A stretch of DNA of 64,000 bases. Origin: Marsupella aquatica. Its lineage: Eukaryota; Marchantiophyta. The translations under genes were made by a program, and so were the position numbers. Of this stretch, positions 11,001 through 20,357 are shown in pieces; within the stretch, counting starts at the first letter, position 1, and every line of letters begins with the position of its first letter. Below the pieces are notes generated by a model, which saw only the letters and a program-made list of their open reading frames with translations, was not told the origin of the DNA and did no database searches. The DNA lies in NCBI GenBank assembly GCA_973895155.1, contig OZ316893.1:9796001-9860000 (forward strand), given 5' to 3'.

Positions 11001-11526
11001 CTCAATTACATTTTTTTTATGTGCTCCCTCCCCAAAATCTGACAACTCAATAGATCGAGGTCCACACAAAGAAAACAACACAATGTTGTGTGTTTTTTGC
11101 TCTAATGGCGAGAATAACCGCCTAACTACCTCCCGAGAAAAGAGAAAACAAGCTTATGATCGAAGAACAAAGAACTGGCCATAGAGCGTCGAGCCTAATC
11201 ACGAGCGAAGATTCTCAACCTTGAACGAAGGAGACAACGCGACGAGACGCAAAAAACAAAATAAAAGACATTGGCGAAAACTGAAAACTTTGAGGACCGC
11301 ACACAAGGACATACGAACGAACCCCATCGGGGACAATTTGGATGCGATTCAAGGGGCAGATGAGTCCCGTGCCTTGAGCGAAAGGATCGCTATCGTTTCT
11401 CTTTCTTTTGGTTAACTTGATCCATCACAACAGCCGATCGATCGGGCGGGACAAGGCGAAAGTCATAGGCATTTGATACAAAGGAACACCATATATTTAT
11501 AAGGCCCAAAATCAGGCGAAATAGGC
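11001..11526 (+). other. Untranslated leader of Copia 1
   Basis: About 530 bases between the primer site and the Gag ATG at 11527. Only short ORFs without retroviral similarity are present. It would be expected to hold packaging signals, which cannot be recognised by eye. Confidence 0.6.
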
Positions 11527-14388
11527 ATGGCAACATTGGAGAAGTTACATTTCCCAGCCCTACTAGTAGACGGCAGCAACTACTTGACATGGGCCGTAGA
11601 TGCGGAAACATACTTCGCATCGTTGGAGCTTGAAGATACATTAATCACAGACCAAAATCTGACTCTACAACAGAAGGCCAAGGCCGTGTTCCTTTTGCGC
11701 CAGCACTTGGTTCCCTCACTAAAATCCCAATACATGAACGAAGTCAATCCACGACTCCTATGGGACAAGTTAAAGGCCCGATTCGACCATATGCGCGAAA
11801 TATGGCTTCCTGAGGCTCGCCGCGATTGGTACAACCTACGAGTGATGGATCATACTTCCATTGCTAACTACAACAGCGCTCTATTTAAAATTACCTCTCA
11901 ACTAGAACTCTGCGGCCATCCAGTCCCAGACGCAGATAAGATCGACAAGACACTGAGTACATTCCCCGAATCAAACATTGCACTCGGTACACAGTACCGA
12001 AATATGCAATTCACCACATATTCAGATCTTATCGCACATTTACTTGTAGAAGAGAAGCAACAGGTGGTCGCCATGCAAAACGCCCGAAAAAGACCTGCGG
12101 GAACAGAACCACCACCACACAAACCAGAGATAAATTACTATCAGCGAGATAACATGGGACGAGGCCGACCAAGAGGCAGAGGCGGATACCAAGGCAGAGG
12201 TAGAAACCAATCCTACAGAGGTCGAGGATATCGACAATCATACAACACAAGAGGCAGGGGAGTAGGCGGCAGAGGCAGGATGAGTGATAATGCATCGGAC
12301 AACACCAAAGATGACAGGATGTGCTACCGATGCGGAAAAATAGGACACCTGAAGAAAAATTGTTGGGCATCGGACCAAACAGCCAGGAAACATACAGAAT
12401 CAAGAGCTAGACTCAAACAAAACCCAGCAGGGAACTACATGGAGCTAGAAGAAGCAATAGCCACCTACAAAGACCCCGAACAACCTCATGAAGTGGAGAC
12501 CCACATAGTAACTCCAGCAAGAGGACCCTACACACTACAAGACCCCAATCTGGGCATAATTGACAGCGGTACGTCTCATACAATACTAAAGGACAAGAAA
12601 TATTTCCACTCAATTACCCCATCAGCCCGGCATATGACCACCATTTCAGGCACAAACCAGATTGAGGAGGGTAAAGGCACAGCCACGGTAATATTCCCAG
12701 GAGGCACTGCACTCGCCATCGAAGCAGCGATATTCGCCCCGCGAGCTACAAGGAACCTCATCAGCTTCCGAGACATAGTCGCAAATAAATATCAACTGCG
12801 CACAGTGAAAACAGACGAGGAAGATACCCTCCAAATCGTGGAGGTTACCGAACAAGGTATACATATTAAAGAAACCTTACCCCTTATACCACCAGGCCTC
12901 TACGCAACTCAAATTCAAGCTCACTATGTCACTACAGACTTACCTGATATCACATACTTATGGCACTGTCGACTGGGACACCCCGGAGTAAATATGTACC
13001 GCAGAATTATTCATGACTCCCGTGGAATCCCCCAAGGAGTCAACCCATCAACAAAACAAAGGCAATGCCTGGCGTGCTCTCAGGGGAAGCTGATTACACG
13101 CCCACAAATACAGAAGACAATCTATGCCATCCCGAACTTCCTGGAACACCTGAACGCAGATGTATGCGGCCCGATCCACCCACCAAGTGGACCGTTTAAG
13201 TATTTCCTGGCCATCATCGACTCTTCGACCAAATGGCTGCAAGTATCTCTACTCTCTACACGCAACTTGGTCTTCGCTAGGATACTGGCCAACATTCTAA
13301 AGCTTAAAGCACAATTCCCAGAACATCCAATTCGGAAACTGAGAGTGGATGGTGCAGGGGAATTCACCTCAAAAGCATTCGATGAGTTTTGCTGGGCAGC
13401 GGGCATTGACACTGAATACTCAGTCCCATATGTCCATTTCCAAAACGGAATGGCAGAATCCGTTATCAAGCGTATACAGATGATAACCAGACCCCTGTTA
13501 ATGAATTCAAAGTTACCCCTATCCACATGGGGACACGCAGTCCTCCATGCTGCCACACTGCTTCAATACAGACCATCGGCGTTCAACACAAAGACTCCAC
13601 ACCACTTAGCGTTCGGACTACCTCCAGACCTGTCACACCTGCGGGTATTTGGATGCAAAGTCATGGTCCCAATACTGGGACCCAAGCGTACAAAAATCGG
13701 ACCTCAAAGACAAGAAGGAATCTACATCGGAAATGACTCATCCTCGATCATTCGCTACCTGGAACCGACAACAGCCGATGTGTTTAAGGCCAGACATACA
13801 GATTGTCATTTTTACGAAGACACTTTTCCCACCCTAAGCATAGACAAACAAATGACAGGGGACTTGCACCCACACCAGATCAACTGGAACAGCAGAAACT
13901 TACTCAACCAGGACCCGAGGACGAAACAAACGGATGCAGAAGTTAGACGATTACTCCACCTCCACGAGATGCTGGATAAGATCCCAGATGCATTTAATGA
14001 TGCAGCAAATGTTACAAAATCCCACAACGAGGCAACCAATGTACCAGCCAGAGTACAAATGAATACTCCTCCAGCAACAGTAGCTGCCCCTAAGGCGAAA
14101 AGAGGTAGGCCACCAGGATCACATGATACCCGACCCCGCCAAAGACGCCCCCATCAGGTAATTCCTGAAACTACTTTTCACTTCATTAATAATGAATCCG
14201 AGACACCAGACATATCGGGTAATGAGGAGATGTCAATTCAGTATAAGCATACAGGACAAATTTACACGAGACAAAACACTACTGTCGACGAACAATTTGC
14301 TTACCATATAGCTCAAGAAATAACCAATGATACTTCGGACCCTTTAACAATCAAAGAAGCACAAACAAGGTCAGATTGGCCACACTAG
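11527..14388 (+). CDS. Copia 1 Gag-protease-integrase polyprotein
   Basis: Starts at ATG 11527 (MATLEKLHFPALLVDG). The Gag region reaches about residue 200, followed by an Arg/Gly-rich RGG-like stretch (residues 210-255) and a CCHC knuckle CYRCGKIGHLKKNC at about residue 266. The protease active site DSGTSH is near residue 346, and the GAG-pre-integrase motif HCRLGHPG near 479. The integrase core shows D in NADVCGP (about 543), D in RVDGAGEF (about 607) and E in HFQNGMAES (about 640). The frame ends at an in-frame TAG (14386-14388) where the second element has Trp, and the same frame goes straight on into reverse transcriptase. It provides the particle, maturation and integration functions of the element. 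Confidence 0.9.
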   Translation: MATLEKLHFPALLVDGSNYLTWAVDAETYFASLELEDTLITDQNLTLQQKAKAVFLLRQHLVPSLKSQYMNEVNPRLLWDKLKARFDHMREIWLPEARRDWYNLRVMDHTSIANYNSALFKITSQLELCGHPVPDADKIDKTLSTFPESNIALGTQYRNMQFTTYSDLIAHLLVEEKQQVVAMQNARKRPAGTEPPPHKPEINYYQRDNMGRGRPRGRGGYQGRGRNQSYRGRGYRQSYNTRGRGVGGRGRMSDNASDNTKDDRMCYRCGKIGHLKKNCWASDQTARKHTESRARLKQNPAGNYMELEEAIATYKDPEQPHEVETHIVTPARGPYTLQDPNLGIIDSGTSHTILKDKKYFHSITPSARHMTTISGTNQIEEGKGTATVIFPGGTALAIEAAIFAPRATRNLISFRDIVANKYQLRTVKTDEEDTLQIVEVTEQGIHIKETLPLIPPGLYATQIQAHYVTTDLPDITYLWHCRLGHPGVNMYRRIIHDSRGIPQGVNPSTKQRQCLACSQGKLITRPQIQKTIYAIPNFLEHLNADVCGPIHPPSGPFKYFLAIIDSSTKWLQVSLLSTRNLVFARILANILKLKAQFPEHPIRKLRVDGAGEFTSKAFDEFCWAAGIDTEYSVPYVHFQNGMAESVIKRIQMITRPLLMNSKLPLSTWGHAVLHAATLLQYRPSAFNTKTPHHLAFGLPPDLSHLRVFGCKVMVPILGPKRTKIGPQRQEGIYIGNDSSSIIRYLEPTTADVFKARHTDCHFYEDTFPTLSIDKQMTGDLHPHQINWNSRNLLNQDPRTKQTDAEVRRLLHLHEMLDKIPDAFNDAANVTKSHNEATNVPARVQMNTPPATVAAPKAKRGRPPGSHDTRPRQRRPHQVIPETTFHFINNESETPDISGNEEMSIQYKHTGQIYTRQNTTVDEQFAYHIAQEITNDTSDPLTIKEAQTRSDWPH

Positions 14389-16140
14389 AAAGAGGCCATT
14401 GACACAGAAATGGATGCACTAATCCGTCGACAAGTCTTCGGACCAGTCAAACAAGTTGATCCTAACAATGACTATACAGACAGCCGATTTACGTTCATTA
14501 AAAAGCGAAATGCAAAAGGTGATGTTATCAGATACAGAGCGCGGTTAGTAGCAAAAGGATACACCCAGATCCCAGGCAGGGACTATGATCTAACATATTC
14601 ACCAGTAATGGACGTGACGACATTCAGGTATTTAATTGCTTTCTCTCGCAAACACCAGTTATGCAATATCCTTATGGACGTAGTAACGGCATACCTATAT
14701 GGAGTCTTAGACTCCGAAATTCATATGAAAGCACCAAAGGAATTACTCGAAAGAGTGGCAGAACACATTCAGGGGAAGCAATACCCGAACCTGAGCAAGG
14801 ATATGAAGTCGGGAATTGACCAGATTATCCCTAATGATGATTGTAAAGGCCTTGTGTTGAGCAGTGGCAACACACAGAAAGCACCACTCCAGTACCCCGG
14901 AAAACGAAGGACTGGACAGCAGGCATTTGCTGTGCAAGTATTGAAATCCATAAACGGCCTGAAACAAAGCGGCCGTATATGGTACCAGAAATTTAAAACC
15001 GAAATACAAGCACTCGGATTTATTACAGAAGACATAGCGCCCTGTATATTCATCAAAAGAGTAGACACAGAGTTCGTCGTGTTAGCGCTATATGTCGATG
15101 ACATTAATCTCTTCGGTACACAACGACTATTACGACAAACAATCAACACAATGAAGGGCATTTTTGAGATGAAAGAACTGGGAGAACCGACTTACTGCCT
15201 CGGCCTTCAGTTCGATCACCTACAGACAGGCACATTCATTAGCCAGTCTACCTATACAAACAAAATCCTCCAACAATTCAATATGCAAAAGGCATACCCG
15301 GTATCAACACCAATGGAGCTGAGATCCTTAGACACTGCGAAGGACATGTTCAGGCAAAGACAGGACAACGAACCAATACTAGATTCAGATAAGCCATACT
15401 TATCGGCTATCGGAGCCCTCCTTTACCTGGCCAACAACACCCGACCGGATATATCCTTTGCAGTGAGCCTCCTCGCACGACATAGCGCGCACCCGACAAT
15501 ACGCCACTGGAACGGCATAAAACGAGTATTCCGATACCTCCAAGGAACAATTGACATGGGACTATTCTTCCCCAACGAAAGCGAGGATGAACTTACAGGA
15601 TACGCGGACGCTGGATACCTCTCAGACCCCCAAGATTCAAAATCGCAGACAGGATACGTCTTCTTGCAGGGTAAAACCGCCATATCTTGGAGAAGCACGA
15701 AGCAGAGCCTAACCACAACGTCATCGAATCACGCCGAAGTAATTGCCCTCTATGAGGCATGCCGCGAAGCGATTTGGCTCCGTAGTATAATCACACATAT
15801 ACTCAAACAGACAGGAAAAACCTTACTCACAAATCCAACCACCATCTACGAGGACAATAGGGCATGCGTCGACCAGATAGTTACAGGCTACATGAAGACC
15901 GATCGAACCAAGCACATAGACCCGAAATTTTTCTTTACGCACGAACACAGCGGAAAGCAAATACAAGTAAAGTGGATAAGCTCACAAGACAATTGCGCCG
16001 ACCTCTTCACCAAGCCGCTACCAGCGACTACACATCGAAAGCACGTCAGCGCCATTGGAATGCATCGTCTCTCCTCCCTAACCTCCTCGACTAACGACAA
16101 CTCCCGACACGAACACACAGCCAACGCAAAATCGAAGTAG
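14389..16140 (+). CDS. Copia 1 reverse transcriptase-RNase H
   Basis: Same frame as the preceding polyprotein, separated only by TAG 14386-14388; an internal ATG lies at 14410. It shows YRARLVAKGYTQIPGRDYD, the polymerase motif YVDDIN at about 15090, and QSGRIWYQK. RNase H features are GYADAGYLSDPQDSKSQTGY, SNHAEVIALYEACREAIWL and the terminal HIDPKFFFTHE. It ends at TAG 16138-16140. No frameshift is seen. Expression as a fusion would need read-through of the upstream TAG; otherwise only internal initiation at 14410 is possible. Apart from that stop it appears intact. Confidence 0.9.
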   Translation, partial: KEAIDTEMDALIRRQVFGPVKQVDPNNDYTDSRFTFIKKRNAKGDVIRYRARLVAKGYTQIPGRDYDLTYSPVMDVTTFRYLIAFSRKHQLCNILMDVVTAYLYGVLDSEIHMKAPKELLERVAEHIQGKQYPNLSKDMKSGIDQIIPNDDCKGLVLSSGNTQKAPLQYPGKRRTGQQAFAVQVLKSINGLKQSGRIWYQKFKTEIQALGFITEDIAPCIFIKRVDTEFVVLALYVDDINLFGTQRLLRQTINTMKGIFEMKELGEPTYCLGLQFDHLQTGTFISQSTYTNKILQQFNMQKAYPVSTPMELRSLDTAKDMFRQRQDNEPILDSDKPYLSAIGALLYLANNTRPDISFAVSLLARHSAHPTIRHWNGIKRVFRYLQGTIDMGLFFPNESEDELTGYADAGYLSDPQDSKSQTGYVFLQGKTAISWRSTKQSLTTTSSNHAEVIALYEACREAIWLRSIITHILKQTGKTLLTNPTTIYEDNRACVDQIVTGYMKTDRTKHIDPKFFFTHEHSGKQIQVKWISSQDNCADLFTKPLPATTHRKHVSAIGMHRLSSLTSSTNDNSRHEHTANAKSK

Positions 16141-16479
16141 AACCTCGACAAACTACTAAATCGTAGTATCTAACGAACAGTTTACAGAGAGACACATGTT
16201 CCCCCGTCATGAATACAATACTACCCAGACTAGAGTAACAAATAAACGCTTACTTACTCTTAGCCCACTGGCTTAGACAGTAATAGGCTACTTTTAGACT
16301 TAGAGCATACACATTAGAGACTTTCTGAATTAGGGACCACAAATTGTAATGATGGTAGTACTCTTCCTTGAGAGGAAAGCAGCAAGGTTTGATGAGGCTA
16401 CATCATAAGTGACTCCCACTTTTAAACTAGGGTTAAATGTGTGGTTCCTTGACACCCCGTCCAAGTAACCAAGGGGAAG
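16141..16479 (+). other. Copia 1 3' untranslated region with polypurine tract
   Basis: Non-coding stretch between RNase H and the 3' LTR. It ends in AAGGGGAAG at 16471-16479, the purine tract that would prime plus-strand synthesis. Confidence 0.7.
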
Positions 16480-16626
16480 TGTTATAACCCATAATATGAC
16501 TTAACCCTAGTATAGGATAGGTTAACATTAACCCAACCATGTTAACCCTTCTGGACTATATAAGTCCTTGGCATAATGGAAGTGAGTGGGGATTATTGAC
16601 TACTATCATCTTGTGTATTCATAACA
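16480..16626 (+). repeat. 3' LTR of Copia 1
   Basis: 147 bp, identical as far as I can read to 10836-10982. It is followed by the duplication GTAAG at 16627-16631. Host hAT sequence resumes immediately after. Confidence 0.93.
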
Positions 16627-16631
16627 GTAAG
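16627..16631. repeat. Right target-site duplication of Copia 1 (GTAAG)
   Basis: Same five bases as 10831-10835. Removing one copy together with the element restores a continuous transposase reading frame, which confirms the exact insertion point. Confidence 0.9.
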
Positions 16632-18758
16632 TCCTTTTTCCACTCGCGTATTCGTGAATACAAAGACTAAATCTTTTGCCCGATCATTGGTCAACCTGTT
16701 ACGAATTTTTGAATGTATAAATCCATACGAACTCCAATTCCGTTCGCATGATGATGCGCACATTTGTTGGTGAGTGATTTTCCTAGCTATGATCCTTAGA
16801 TCCTTGTAATCAGCTCCATATGCATGCCACCACTCTCCCGGACTGAAATTTTCAATATTTGCTTGGGCTCCTCTTATGCCAACAGATGTGTTTGGCAATT
16901 TCTTTTGAGCCTCAAATGCCTGCTTTTGGATGTCAGAAATAAGTTTAGTGACATCACGATCATGGTTGATCCCTGGCTTCACACTGTGTTCTGCGTATCT
17001 CGCAACATAATCATTGAAGCCTCTACATAGCTCAGCATCTCCGCCCACATCTTCGTCTTCATCAAAGAAATAATGAGGATTCAAATATGCTGCAGCTAGC
17101 ATGAAATCGTTAGTAAGCGATTTCCTTTGATCCATATACACTTTCCTTATCCTTGGTTTCAGGTACTCAGTTACTAAGGAACATTCTTCCATGCTCGCCT
17201 CCAGATCAACAATCCCCTTTTTCAAGCTCCAATACAACCAAGCTGACTGCGGCGAGTCCCCATCAAATTCACGTAGCATCTTCACCAATGGTGTGAAAAA
17301 AGTTATTGTAGAACTCACTTGAGCCCAAAATGCATCTTGTTGAATCCATTGCTTCAGTTCGTCTGCCTTTGCTCTCGTCATGTGCCCGTCCGACCTTGAG
17401 TGACCTGGAAGCCTATCACGATAAAGATGCCATTTGTCATCAATGACCATTTCTTGCAAGGGACCTCTTAGCTCCAATGCTCTTTGCGCCATTAAGAAAT
17501 TGGTCGCAAATCTTGTTGCATTTGGATTCAACAATTTTCTGTAGGCAGATTTTCGAACAAAAATTGCGGAGAGTTTTTGGGATGATGAAACTGCTTTTAC
17601 TATCCACCTCAAACGTTTGAAAATGAATTTGAATGGATTCCGTCCACTTTCATCTACCACAATTTTCTTATGGCCACACATGTCTTCTAGTAACAAATTA
17701 AACACGTGGGCAGCGCACCAGCTCCAAGTAACATGCGGATATTTTTGCATCACTATATCTTCACCTCCAACTCGATTAGCGGGTGCACCGTCGGTTACAA
17801 TTTGTATGATGTGATCCGCGCCAATTTTGTCTATATATTTCAGCCACATCTCTCCAAGGTATCTTCCATCTTTCTTATCAGCTTGTGCAGCATTCCAACT
17901 ATCCAAGAAAATATCTCCTCTACAAGTCAACAACATGACATTCATCAAGGGTTCTCTTCGGATATTTTCCCATCCATCTGATGAAAGGGTATATCCAAAA
18001 GGTTTGGCCTCCTTCATGGTTTTTGTCATGTCTTTTGCAACATCAGCTTTGACCTCCTCCAACAATTTGAATCGGAGGTTTCGCATACTAGGAAGAGAAT
18101 ACCCATTAACAATTCCTTTAGAAGTCTCTGCAACTGCTTCTCGAAATAATGGATTCTCTGAGACATTGAACGGAATACCACTTGAGTAAAAAGCTTTTGC
18201 CCACAGCTTATCCAAATGTGATCTATTTGGAATTTGATAAGCATCTATAATAGGGTTTGAAATACTTGATGCCCTAGCCGCATTACTCATGTTTGGATTC
18301 TACTCCACGTCAACATGATTGGAGCCTCGAGTTGAAGCTTGCGAATTTGTCGTTTGGATAAACGATCTCCGACCTCTGGCAGACAATAGTATATGACTTC
18401 CATCGCTTCGTTTGTACCTAATAGAAGAGTCCACTTTGATCACATTGTACATTCTATTGATGTCATCCAATTCGATGACACCATAGAGTCCTAGGCAAGG
18501 TGGTGCATCCCCTTTGTATATATTTCCCATCAAATGTGCCCTTGCTCGTGTTGCATGGAACGTAGTATATTTTTTGCAAAATCGGCATTTTCAATACATA
18601 AGATTGATGTCATGACAGCTTGACGGAGAGTCACATCGATCAAAATATTTCCATACCGGGGAAAATTTTGCACTACGTTCTCGCGCCGGATTTCGACCTT
18701 GTCTAACAGGAGTTGAATGGGCTGATAAGTCACCTGACTCATCTTCATCTGAAGACAT
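16627..18758 (-). pseudogene. BED/DUF659-type hAT transposase, main part
   Basis: Reads from ATG 18758 (MSSDEDESGDLSAHS). A BED-type zinc finger follows (KFSPVWKYFD, then KCRFCKKYTTFHATRARAH), then DUF659 and the hAT catalytic core. The residues expected of hAT DDE enzymes are present: D in TLSSDGWENI, D in IVTDGAPANR with the downstream CAAHVFNLLLEDM, and E in CERNWSSYGF. The dimerisation region (RNRLTNDRAKDLVFVFTNTR) reaches the Copia insertion at 16627 and continues at 10830. Two in-frame stops lie between the BED finger and the core side: TGA 18593-18591 and TAG 18302-18300. The open part from ATG 18290 is otherwise uninterrupted. An intron removing the stops is possible but no convincing splice pair was seen. 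The enzyme would cut and paste the surrounding element. Confidence 0.75.
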
Positions 18759-18876
18759 GGTCGAAAACAATGAAGTACTAACTCACAAATAAGTGTGAAA
18801 TGCCTTCACTCAACCAAAAAATAGTTTTATTTTTGTTTTGAAAGTAACGACTTGGAAACAGGAAGATAAAACATTA

Positions 18877-18930
18877 GTGAAATATCCCATGCCGAGTCTA
18901 AACTCCAAGCATGAGCACAAATATTTACTT
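18877..18930 (+). repeat. Right subterminal repeat a
   Basis: Contains gtgaaatatcccatgccgag, ctccaagcatgagcac and aaat. It is inverted relative to 5660-5712. The oldest-looking of three right-side copies, judging by its changes in the ccgag-ctccaa centre. Confidence 0.55.
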
Positions 18931-19032
18931 TTGTTTTAAGTCATTCACTTTCCTATCCGACGTATGTGCTATCTATAATTTAACGGTAATTTGCTAATAG
19001 AGTGAAAAAAATTTCGGTGAATTACGATAACC

Positions 19033-19080
19033 ATGCAAAATATCACACGTCGAGCCGAAGCTCCAAACATGCGTACATGA
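19033..19080 (+). repeat. Right subterminal repeat b
   Basis: Contains atgcaaaatatcacac, cgagccgaagctccaaacat and gcg. Shares the centre CGAGCCGAAGCTCCAAACATG with copy c and, inverted, with the left end. Confidence 0.55.
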
Positions 19081-19157
19081 ACACGTCTATCGTTATAATT
19101 GTATCACAAAACTCACAAATATCATTAAATTGATAAGGGAGATTTGAAAATTTCTGC

Positions 19158-19203
19158 ACGAAATGCCACACGCCGAGCCGAAGCTCCAAACATGCGCGTA
19201 CAA
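19158..19203 (+). repeat. Right subterminal repeat c
   Basis: Contains acgaaatgccacacgccgag, then ccgaagctccaaacatgcgcg. Spaced about 125 bp from copy b. The spacing and shared core suggest transposase binding sites or promoter elements for the minus-strand gene. Confidence 0.55.
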
Positions 19204-19414
19204 AAGTCATTCTTGCTCCCTCCTTTAGACCTATGAGCTTCCATTGGAATACAAGTTTCAAAGAATGAATAAATGAACATGTGATGACCCTTTTTATACA
19301 AGTGTTGAGTAATGGCCTATGGGGCATTCATCCTATGTTAGAGTAACCTCTATTTCACTAACCCTAACGATAGCCGGCCCTAAAACTTTCCCCGGCCCTT
19401 AAAGTTAACGGGAA

Positions 19415-20085
19415 AATCGCCCCGGACCGAACTCCCCGCCCCGGTCCCGGCCCGGTCTCTTCCCCCGGCCCGGCCCCACATCCCGCCCGGTCCCTTCCCC
19501 TTCCCGGCCCGGTCCCTTCCTCTCCCCGGCCCTTCCCCTCCCCGGCCCTGCCCCTCCCATTCCCGGCCCCTACCATTCCCGGCCCTGCCTCTTCCATTCC
19601 CGGCCCTGTCCCTTCCCGGCCAGGCCCCGCATCCCGCCCGGTCCCTTCCCTTCCCCTTCCCGGCCCGGCCCCTTCCATTCCCGGCCCTGTCCCTTCCCGG
19701 CCCGGCCCCGCATCCCGTTCCCGGCCCGGTCCCTTCTCGTTCCCGGCCCGGTCCCTTCCCGGCCCGGCCCTGCCCGGCCCTGCCCCTTCCCGGCCCGGCC
19801 CCTCCCATTCCCGGCCCTCCCATTCCCGGCCCTGCCCATTCCGTTCCTGGCCCAGTCCCTTCCCAGCCCGGCCCTGCCCCTTCCCGGCCCTGCCCCTTCC
19901 CGGCCCGGCCCTGCTCCTTCCATTCCCGGCCCTCCCATTCCCGGCCCTGCCCATTCCACTCCCGGCCCATTCCATTCCCTGCCCTTCCATTCCCGGCCCA
20001 TTCCCGGCCCTGCCCTTCCATTCCCGGCCCTGCCCCTTCCCGGCCCGGTCCCGCATCCCGCCCGGCCCCGCACTCGGCCCGCCCT
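19415..20085. repeat. GC-rich minisatellite at the right side of the hAT-like element
   Basis: About 670 bp built almost entirely from variants of cccttcccggcccgg and cattcccggccc. On the minus strand all frames stay open and give Gly/Arg/Ala-rich strings, which are a by-product of the repeat. GC-rich CCGG/GGTC words are common near plant hAT ends, so this looks like an expanded subterminal repeat. Confidence 0.8.
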
Positions 20086-20235
20086 CACCTAGTGTTTGTG
20101 AGGCCGGGCGGGATGCGGGGCCGGGCCGGGAAGGGACCGGGCCGAGCCGGGTGCCGGACCGAGCCGGGAATGGAAGGGGCCGGGATTAGTCGGGGAGGGA
20201 ATGGGCCGGGCCGGGCCGGGGCCGGACCGGGGCAT
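20040..20235. repeat. Large GC-rich inverted repeat
   Basis: The last part of the minisatellite (cccgcccggccccgcactcg, then gcccgccctcac) faces its near complement after a short spacer (ctagtgttt): gtgaggccgggcgggatgcgg, then ggccgggccggga. The arms are about 50 bp or more and could form a strong cruciform, a likely cause of assembly trouble at the sister site on the left. Confidence 0.6.
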
Positions 20236-20357
20236 AAGAAGGAATATGCGACAAATAGGGTCATTTTCGGGCAACAAATGACAAGTTGTCGTTGTCGTGT
20301 CCGACAACACGACAAGTTGTCCGACAGCTCAAACCGGGGTTCAATGGGGCTTGCCTA
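20236..20357 (-). repeat. Right terminal inverted repeat of the hAT-like element
   Basis: The reverse complement begins TAGGCAAGCCCCATTG, then CCCCGGTTTGAGCTGTCGGAC, and matches 5475 onward with small gaps. Several GTC-GAC words (gacaagttgtc, gtccgacaacacgac) give further short palindromes. Confidence 0.5.

Larger units (their letters stand above)
10836..16626 (+). mobile_element. Copia 1: complete young Ty1/copia retrotransposon
   Basis: A 5791-bp element with 147-bp LTRs that appear identical base for base, a 5-bp target duplication, a primer-binding region after the 5' LTR and a purine tract before the 3' LTR. Internal domain order is Gag with RGG-rich tail and CCHC knuckle, protease, integrase, reverse transcriptase, RNase H, that is, copia order. 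Coding is one frame with a single TAG at 14386-14388. It is nested in the hAT transposase gene. Identical LTRs point to very recent insertion. Confidence 0.93.
5475..20357. mobile_element. Large hAT-like DNA transposon with companion kinase and RING genes
   Basis: The proposed ends are imperfect inverted repeats: TAGGCA..CCCGGTTTGG..TGTCCGACAA at 5475 and its reverse-complement counterpart ending at 20357. Inside them lie inverted subterminal repeats (5660-5712 against three copies at 18.88-19.2 kb) and, on the right, a GC-rich minisatellite of the kind often seen near hAT ends. The minus strand carries a BED/DUF659/hAT transposase. The plus strand carries a kinase-like gene and a RING gene, tail to tail with the transposase. 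A 5.8-kb Copia is nested inside, so the element was about 9.1 kb (plus the gap) before that insertion. No 8-bp target duplication is visible at the proposed ends, so the exact borders are uncertain. The frames contain stops, so this copy is unlikely to be autonomous now. Confidence 0.55.

Noticed and set aside
8255-18593. Alternative genetic code (TGA or TAG read as amino acid)
   Set aside because: The host genes here stop normally with TAA or TGA, and the in-frame stops are confined to mobile-element genes, so mutation is simpler.
19364-20088. Three long overlapping minus-strand ORFs rich in Gly/Arg/Ala
   Set aside because: They lie entirely within the GC-rich minisatellite, all three frames are open, and the protein is only the translation of the repeat.
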